Of a stretch of DNA of 64,000 bases, positions 56,186 to 64,000 are shown piece after piece. The notes under the pieces were generated by a model. It ran no database searches. It was not told the origin of the DNA and saw only the letters and a program-made list of their open reading frames with translations. The stretch is from Amphiduros pacificus. Taxonomy: Eukaryota; Annelida; Polychaeta; Phyllodocida; Hesionidae. The stretch is taken from the NCBI GenBank assembly GCA_949316495.1, contig OX439002.1, positions 19,308,402 to 19,372,401 on the forward strand. The letters run 5' to 3'. Positions within the stretch are counted from its first letter, which is position 1. Each line of letters begins with the position of its first letter. The position numbers were made by a program, and so were the translations under genes.

Positions 56186-59100
56186 CGTTAATTGATGTTC
56201 CCAAACAATGACAACAAAGCTGGTCTGTTTGAAAACATGTATTGCAACTTGAACCCCGATCCGGACAGGCCCGGAACGATCCAACATAAAAGTAGAACAG
56301 CAAAACAACAAATGGAACGGAGTGGAGTGGCGCAGCACCCCTCTTATTTATCTCTATTTATCAAAATTAAATTTAGCTGGTTGAACAAATGTCAATATAT
56401 GAGAAACTATAAATATCTACACTTGTATGAAAAGTGATAATATAGTAAAAATGTCAATGGAATTGTACATAGTTTGGATGTATGAAATAACATGGTCATT
56501 AAACAAAAAGTCACAATGTCATAGATAATATGTCGCAATGTGAAGCAGTTGTATACACACATGTACAAAATGATATCAAGTCCTGTCAGTATCCACAATA
56601 TGATATCAATTTCTGTCAGTATCCACATAAAACACACATCAAGTATTGAATAACACAAATCATGATATTTGGCGGCGCTAAGCTCACACCATTTCTAAAG
56701 GCATTATTATGGCCTTAAAAATTGTTGGTTACTCCATAATCCAACTTTCATCCTGCCAAGCAGGTTTCTTCCTTGAACGTGTGGATCTGCGTGGTGCCGG
56801 TAAGGCAGACTCCTGTGGTGCAACGCTAATACTGTCTTTTGGTGCACCGTCAAAACTGTTAATTTGTACACTATCCATAGGATCATTTATGTTCTGTTCA
56901 TCCTGTTGCACATCTGTCTCAACGACACCAGGGTCTGGAGGACGGGAAGGCGACCCGCCAAACAGAGGCTGCGGAGGATCCACTATAGCACCGGGTGGAT
57001 CCGGGGGTGGTGCGATGGATCTGTCATCAGACTGTTGAGGCAGCAATGGCATGGCAGGCCTGTTATCTAAGACATTGTCCAGGCCACGGATTGGACCAGG
57101 CACAAATCTCTCAAGTGTGGTAACTTGGATAGGGTAGCAATCCTCCACCCTGACATCGTATGTCTTTGATCGGAACTGGGACTTAATAAATTTCCGCACT
57201 TGACAATAGTCATCTGACACAGCCACCACCATATACTTCTCCCTTGCCTTGGTTTTATCCCTGTCACCCTTCAAGTAGACTAAATCTCCCACACTCGGGC
57301 AACTGACACCAGGTGGCACTGATGCTCCATGGTTCTTGGACTGAGAGCTAGGCCCATGACTGTAGGCCCGACTCAAGTGCTTTTGGAGTATGAGTTGGCG
57401 GTCATCAATGGGTAGCTGCTCCCCAGTAATCTGGTCCCTTTTCGTCCAAACCTCTCTAGCAGACAGACCGCCTTGACGGATCCTGGCATTCATGTTCGCT
57501 GTAGCAAGGGCAAGGGTCACTTTGGACAGTGGTCCACCACTGGGAGACATGTGAAGACACTCAAGCCCAAGCTCCTGAATGGCACGCTCCGCAATAGGAT
57601 TCTTGTTCACATTCTTCTCCCTGCCAATCTCCAACCTGATTCCATGTTGCATAAATATTGGGTCATTTTGAAGGGCTTTCAGTCCAGGGGCCGGGTCGAC
57701 TCGGATATGAGCACTGTTCTCACCAAGAGGACGTACTTGGGCACAAAGTGTGATGATGGCATCTCTCAGACAGGTGTGAGTCTCAGAATCAATGAAGTCA
57801 GTCAGAGTATAGGATGAAACTGATTCACGCAGAACCAGAGTTGATTTGAGAGACGCACAGTGATGGCATGATGACGTCACGGTACTGGTAGCCTTCTCAA
57901 TGTCTAGAGCAAAGAAAAACCGGTTGAAAACCTGTTTGATTTGACTTTGTGCAGGATGGTTGAACCTGATATGAATCGCAGTTAGTAATCCGTCCACTAC
58001 TGATCTGGGAACCACTATTCGCTCTCTGCTTGGCTGGAATGGCAGATCCGACCTGACCACTAGTAGTCCATCATGTGCTACTTTGACTTGCCTGAGATAG
58101 TGTTTCACATCAGGGATTTTTGTCACCTTTTTGGAGGGCCTGGTCCCTTGTGTGAGATGAGAATGGGTCCGTCTCAAATCTGAACACTCCCTTTGTGTTG
58201 CGAGCCATGCAACCCTGCTGGTAAATGGCATCCTCACACTGCCCTCAGTGACATCCTTGACAGAGAGACCTCTGACTGCTGACTCACTTGTCTCACTGAC
58301 GAACTTGCACACCTGGCATGACTGACTGATACACTCTATCGGGCTTCTACTAGCATAATCTGAGGGAAGGTTGGAGACACCTGCAATATGTCTGACCTGT
58401 ATGCCGTACCGACTGATTGCTGTCAGGAAAGTAGTGATTCGAGCACTGGCAGAGAATTCCCCATGAAGAAGCCTGGAATAAGCCTGGACACAGGGCTTAC
58501 TGTCGGTCAGCACCTGCACTGGTTGCACAGATTGCACAACATATGGAGAGAAGTGCTTGACAGCTGCTGAGATAGCAAGAGCCTCCAGCTCACATGGCAG
58601 CCACTTTGCTTGATAATCCTTGAGTTTTGCACTGAAAAAGCCACATAGAAGAAATTTCTCACCCCTGAGTGCGTACAGTGTGGCAGCCAAACCTCCATGC
58701 TTCCCAGATGCATCAGTCACTATCCACAGGGTATCTCGAGGATGAGGTAGGGTGATCACCTTGTTATCTTGCAGGGCCTTCTGTGCCATTTGAAAGTCAT
58801 GTAAGAGCTCCGACGACCACACAATTTTGTCTTTTGATACTTTTCCTGCAATGGCACGGTCCAATGGCTCCAGGAACTGAGAGTAACCCCTCAAGACACG
58901 ACTAAGGACCTTGCATGCCCCAATAAAGGAGCGGAGACCGGTCACTGTTGTGGGCGGCTCAACCACGGACAATGCAGCAATTTTGTGTGGGGTCGCACTG
59001 AGTGTACCCGCTGACCAGAGCCAGCCTAGGATGGTTGCTGACGTAGGGTGTATGACGGTTTTGGCGCCATTAAAGCCAAGATTGTTGTCGCTCATCTGTT

Positions 59101-62002
59101 CCAAGACTCTGACCCAATTTGCAAGCAACTCTTCAGGAGTGTCCCCACCCACATAGAGATCGTCCGCTATCTTGGCTGCACAGCCCTCCGCGATGAGACC
59201 ACCCATGACTCGTGACATGAGCTCCTCCAGACAGGTCTCGGAGCCTGGCATGCCCATTGCACACCGGGTGTAGACCCGTACACCCTTGTATGGGGTAACT
59301 ACTCCGCAAAATTTCATTGAAGCCTTTGCTAATGGTATCTGATAGAAAGATTTCAGCAGGTCGGTAACTATTAGGTACTTCCATCTCCCGATATCGGTCA
59401 ATACTGCATCTACATTGGGCATAAGTGAGGGCGAGGGCTTTGCATATTGGCCTACCTCAGCAAAAGAAGTTACCAGTTGTTTTCCCCCATTTGGTTTCCT
59501 GACCAAGAATGACATATTGAGATATTCAACATTCACCCCTACATCCTCTGGTTTGGCAAAAATGCCAGCACTTTCCAGTTCGTCAAACTTGTTCTGTAAC
59601 TCCTGCATGGCCTCATGGTTGTATGAGGGCAGCCTGCCCTTGCGCTGAGGCGGTAGAGTCGGCCCCATATTCACTACTCCTTTGATATCACCACTGGCCC
59701 CATTGTACTTTGGAATTTTGGAACTGAATACATGGTTGAACTGTTGATTCACCCGACGAAACTCATCCCGGATATGTTCTGGCAGATTATTACCTGGGTC
59801 AACAGTCACTTGATCAGCGGAAGAGACAGGTTGAACAGCTCCCGTGCTCATCGGTGGCGCATTTTGGCCGCCACTGCGCTCCTCACTAGCAGACACAGTA
59901 GACCTGATTTGACACACATGCTCATGTTTATTTATGCGTACTGCGTCATCAGTGTTGTTGCAGAGACGTATATTGTGACCCACTGAAGTCACCAACTGCG
60001 CCGGGGGCCATGCTTTTTCGGGCTTGACACTCATATTTGATGGGCAATCGTATCTGGGCTCCAGTGCACACTCAATGTCTGGGGTGGCGTCTTTGGGAGT
60101 AGACAGTTGAAGGAACTCACCAGGGAGAATGACAGACTGACAAGCAGGGCTGAGGACAGTTGCCTGTGTGCGACGCACTGCAGCGGATTTCCTGCGGGAT
60201 GACCCATACTGTATCACCTCTGAGCCGTTAATGGTAATCTGGCGCAAGGCTGAGCGGGTACCTACATCATTCAGCTCCAGGAAGGGATTTCCTGCCAATA
60301 CCTCTACATCCAACTTGTCAACCACCAATGCATCAAGCACGAAGACGTGACTGTCCCTCGTTAACTCACAATGAGTCTCTCCAACTACATCCAAAGGTGT
60401 CACACCATCTGCCTGATGTGCCATTTGAGTGGCTGGGGTGATATGCAGGCCAATAGCTCTGGCCACATTTGCACTGACCATATTCGTGGTAGCACCTGTA
60501 TCAATAGTAAGTCTAACTGGGTGATGCTTGTAGTAGGCATTCAAAACTGGAGATTGGACCACACTAACCCGGTGAGATACAGGGTTGGGGAGCACCTCGT
60601 CGGGCTCCGCATCATCATATAGGTCATCATCCATCACCTCGTCATCACAATCTCCCACATAGCGGGTGCGGGCTATGGCTTGACGATCAGGTTCTGGGAG
60701 ATACCTGCATCCACTGATGAAGTGAGTGTGATGCACCCGGCCAGCAGCTTTGCACAATACACATGACCGTGTAGTGTTTTTCCCTTTTTGGAATGTGGTA
60801 GGTTTGCTGGTACCAGGCACAAATCGCCTATTGAAGTTGGAGGCAGATGCGCGCATGGCTTTTGTATCTTCCAACGTGTGAAGCTCGTCTAGCAGTGATG
60901 ACAATGCCTGAGAAATCTCGGATTTCAGCGATGCTAATGTGCGATTGCGGAGTTCGGCACCATACCGCTGTTTGACAAGGAGCGGCAACCCGGGATGGAC
61001 GAGGTGGAGCCACATGTAGGTGATTGTGTTCTCCAATGTGGGAGTGAGGTCCTCATCCTCGGCTACACGCACTCCATGATGCACCATACCCCCATCAGCT
61101 GTTAACAGATTGTCATCAAAGAAGGCGAGAATGCGCTGATACAAATCCTCTGGTTTTTCGCCTGCCTCCAGTTTGATACTGGCTAGGTCTAAAAAGTGTC
61201 CCCCTGTGGCTTGAAAACCATAATGCTCTCTGATAGATTGCCATATGCTGTTGAGGCTGGTGGAGGACTTTATTATGGTGTTTCTTGAGATGACACTGCA
61301 ATAGTTAGCTATCTGACCCAGCATCAAGTCCAGTTGGGTATTTTTCTGGACAGCAGTTCGCCTATTGGCCACGTCAGCACCATCATCAGTAAAACCACGC
61401 AGGGGGGCTGCTGCGGTTTTCTTGTGCCAGGTAAACTCTGGGTCCAGGAATGTGGCAAAATTATTATCTAGTGAGAGGATGTACAATAACTTTTGCCTCC
61501 AATTTTCAAAGGAGTTTATTGTCTCTTCTTTTGTCAATTGCCACTGCTTGGGAGCTTTAGTTGCCATGATTACTGCTGGTATACTGAGTATTGGGGTAGA
61601 AAAGTCACTGGGAGATACTACAAATAGTCTATGTTATGCTGATTGTGCCCTTTACACAATACTTATCCTGATTCATGTGAGTGTGTATAACTGCACTACT
61701 GTCCTTGTGATTCAGGCGAGTGTGACAAAGTGAAGATGCTGGTCCGGTTGTTGACACATGAAATGTTCTCAGATATCTCTCCCAGCTGGTAAGTTGCCAT
61801 TTACTTTCTTCTCTGTGTTGAAGGCTGTCTGGGTACGGTAGAACCGCTGCCACCACGTTAATTGATGTTCCCAAACAATGACAACAAAGCTGGTCTGTTT
61901 GAAAACACGTATTGCAACTTGAACCCTGATCCGGACAGGCCCGGAACGATCCAACATAAAAGTAGAACAGCAAAACAACAAACGGAACGGAGTGGAGTGG
62001 CG
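56186..62002 (-). mobile_element. LTR-class retroelement with a single long frame (fossil, looks nearly whole)
   Basis: Direct terminal repeats of 147 bp at 56186-56332 and 61856-62002 differ at three sites, all C/T, so the insertion is recent. TGGTGGCAGCGG directly inside the upper repeat is a likely primer-binding site, and AAGAGGGG near 56340 (minus strand) a likely polypurine tract. One frame (56729-61567) fills most of the interior. The terminal repeats are very short and do not obviously end in TG...CA. The flanks share only GTG, so the precise ends are unresolved. It sits inside the R1-type repeat field. Confidence 0.85.
56729..61567 (-). mobile_element. Gag-Pol frame of the 147-bp-LTR element (1,612 codons)
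   Basis: Order of parts by residue: gag-like helical region 1-250, Cys/His knuckle (CVLCKAAGRVHH, about 269), aspartic protease with TIDTGATTNM (Asp356), reverse transcriptase about 640-900 with LIVTDLLKSFYQIPL and ADDLYVGG at 801, RNase H from 948 with WIVTDASGKHGG, an integrase-type zinc region (HIRFNH...CHHC) near 1210-1265, integrase core remnants with RVDPAPGLKAL and KNPIAERAIQELG, and an acidic Pro-rich tail ending in a basic TRSRKKP motif. Gag and pol share one frame. The reverse transcriptase is Ty3/Gypsy-like in layout but far from the element at 41-54 kb. Similar proteins are common in marine invertebrate genomes. Confidence 0.8.
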
Positions 62003-63606
62003 GTGACGTCCTTAATCTTAGCATCAAAACCAACACGTGGGAGAATATTTCTTTGTGTATTATAAAGCCAATGATATTCATTATATCGCTTTTAATTATT
62101 ATTGTTTATATCGATCTTAGCATCAAAACAAAGCGTGTTAATACACAAAGAAATATTCAACCACGTGTAGACAGTAGTCCGCCTGTCCGATATTTGCTTT
62201 CACGCTAGTATTGCGTAATGCTTTTGTTCTGTTCTTGACCTGCAAAGCGAATTTGTGATAATATTGGGTAAATACCTTTATTTATCATTTAAAATGCAAT
62301 CAAAATATCAAACTCGTTTTCACGCTAAAAACAAGAGCCTCTTCCCGTCACTTCCGCCTTTCAAAATTGCGACCACGTGTTGCGTTGAGTCGTGTCTTTC
62401 CTTTTTGACAGACATGCCTTCACACGTGGATCGATTTTAATTGCGTCTTAAATGATATATAAAGGTATTTACCCAATATTATCACGATGATTTACAGCCG
62501 ATCGAGTGCTATAAACGATAATAATTAAAAGCGATATAATGAAAATCTTTGGCTTTATAATACACAAAGAAATATTCTACCAAGATCAAGGACGTCACGT
62601 ACATCGTATTACGTTCTACATCGTGGAGAAATTCTTGCGAAAAATAATTTGTGATAATATTGGGTAAATACCTTTATATATCATTTAAAACATATTATTT
62701 CGAAATGCTTTGTTTTGACTTTGTTTTCACTGATTTCAATTCTCCCTATCTGCTCTCCCATATACGCTGCATTTTTTTAGCGCTGCAATCGTATTTGACC
62801 CAATTCTTTGCACACGGCACTTCCGGGAACAGCGGCGACAGCCTGTTTGGGGCATTGTCGCCTCTGCCTTTCATCTTTCCATCGTTGTTTTTGTCAGTTT
62901 TGCCTCCGCAATGTTGACATAAATTACGTAGATTGCAATATACTTATATAAAGATTACACAACAAACATGCTTTAGCGCTGACATTAGCGTGTCAATGTA
63001 CGATGTCGGTCTGAAATTTCCCTCCCATCTTGAAGCAAGGTGGGCGGAAGTTTACAAAGCAACATCCTTCCCGTCATGCATCGCTCTCTCGCGCCAATTT
63101 CGTCATTTTTTCACGGACCAGCTAAAAAGCCGGGAGAGCAGATAGCGAGAATTATCAGCGTTCACAGTTTTGCATCTCGTCATTGTTTCCACTGCTTTGA
63201 GTCGTGTCTTCCCTTGTTGACAGAAATGCTTTCACACGCGGATCGATTTTAATTGCGTTTCAAATGATAAATAATGAAAACGCTTTGTTCTGAGGCTAAG
63301 ATCAATGATGGTGAGAAATTCTCGACGTAATTGTGATAATATTAAGTACATACCTTTATTTATCATTTTAAACGCAATTAAAATCGATCAGCTACGGATA
63401 TGAAAGTTCAATTTGACATGTTGGCCGCTCCACTTTTGTCTCGTGGGCACCCAGACGCTAAGATAAAGGACGTCACGTACATCGTATTACGTTTTGTGAT
63501 GATATTGGGTAAATACCTTTATTTATCATTTAAAACGCAATCAAAATCGATCCGCTACGTCTGATATCCGTTATTTCGAAAATACGAACATCGTATTTAC
63601 GTTTTA
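62003..63606. repeat. Right part of the repeat field
   Basis: Blocks such as GTGATAATATTGGGTAAATA, CCTTTATTTATCATTTAAAA and GCAATTAAAATCGATC recur in both orientations (about 62250-62300, 62420-62490, 62650-62695, 63240-63270, 63330-63390, 63495-63555). R1-like ATGTCTTCC or GTGTCTTCC and TGCTTTCACACG copies lie at 62380-62430 and 63195-63240. No gene; many short palindromes. Confidence 0.75.
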
Positions 63607-63837
63607 CCGTATATACTTGTGTATAAGACGGCTAATATCTTATATCGTAAGCATATTTACGTTTCACTTTTAAAATGACCGCCAAGCTTCAGCTGAAGCT
63701 TGAATGGTAGCAGAGCCGATATCTCTAGAAAAACCAACTCGTCTTATATTCGGAAATTGTTTTTTTTCAAGTACAATAACCTCAATTTTGGGGGGTCGTC
63801 TTATACACGAGTCGACTTATACACGAGTAAATACGGT
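63607..63837 (-). mobile_element. MITE-like element, right end of the repeat field
   Basis: Starts ACCGTATATACTTGTGTATA and ends ACACGAGTAAATACGGT, i.e. inverted ends. TCTTATACACGAG is repeated just inside the right end. It is longer than the copy at 55444-55580 but has the same termini, and the next 100 bases inward are also an inverted match. Confidence 0.7.
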
Positions 63838-64000
63838 AATATAAAAAATAATGATTTTTCTTCATTTATAACTTCATAAATATTCATCCGTTTTTAATCA
63901 TTTTATCACCAAAAGAAAGCCAAGAAAAGGCACTATCATCATGATAAGTATTATCTTCCAATTCATTCTCTAAATATTGTAAAAAATGGCCGAAAATGTG
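63838..64000. other. No recognised feature
   Basis: AT-rich flank after the repeat field. Nothing supported. Confidence 0.5.

Noticed and set aside
1-64000. A prokaryotic-type system (operon, toxin-antitoxin, phage defence)
   Set aside because: Introns, polyadenylation signals, SINEs, LINEs and LTR relics show animal nuclear DNA throughout.

Overview
The window looks like repeat-rich nuclear DNA of a marine invertebrate, probably a lophotrochozoan such as a gastropod mollusc. That guess rests on a tRNA-derived SINE ending in (CAAA)n, I/Nimb-like and CR1/L2-like LINEs, and several LTR or DIRS-type relics. It is an inference from repeat style and its confidence is low. The only clear host genes are two copies of an intron-containing chymotrypsin-fold serine protease. 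Almost everything else is mobile DNA, often nested.

Layout. 1-11,094 is a near-identical head-to-tail duplication (unit about 5.4 kb). Each unit holds a degenerate LINE, about 1.2 kb of upstream DNA with a TATA box, and a complete five-exon serine protease gene. Copy A alone carries a 319-bp SINE with clean target-site duplications. 11,095-13,600 is a younger, 5'- and 3'-truncated LINE of the same family. 13,711-16,600 is a nest: a DIRS-type relic holds SINEs, which in turn hold a 611-bp solo LTR and further SINEs. 16,910-17,695 has a foldback sequence, a 122-bp tandem repeat and a dispersed repeat. 21,750-27,121 is another LINE with ORF1, endonuclease and reverse transcriptase. 27,122-35,000 has no recognised family. 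It does contain a minisatellite and, at 32,484-33,800, a candidate small two-exon gene with TATA box, donor, textbook branch point, acceptor and polyadenylation signal.

35,055-39,576 (minus strand) carries envelope-like reading frames. 41,462-54,751 (minus strand) is a broken Ty3/Gypsy element with a chromodomain and one 721-bp LTR. A near-complete 6.5-kb CR1/L2-like LINE (47,046-53,572, plus strand) sits inside its gag. The LINE's ORF1 protein appears to end in a KH RNA-binding domain, which I consider the most interesting protein-level observation here. 55,130-63,840 is a palindrome-rich repeat field whose ends are a perfect 26-bp inverted repeat. Inside it lies a retroelement with one 1,612-codon minus-strand frame and 147-bp terminal repeats.

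How the parts relate. The protease copies are a simple gene duplication, or two haplotypes laid end to end in an assembly. The transposons record a relative chronology: DIRS relic, then SINE, then LTR and further SINEs; and Gypsy, then LINE. No operons, CRISPR arrays, rRNA or functional tRNA genes were seen.
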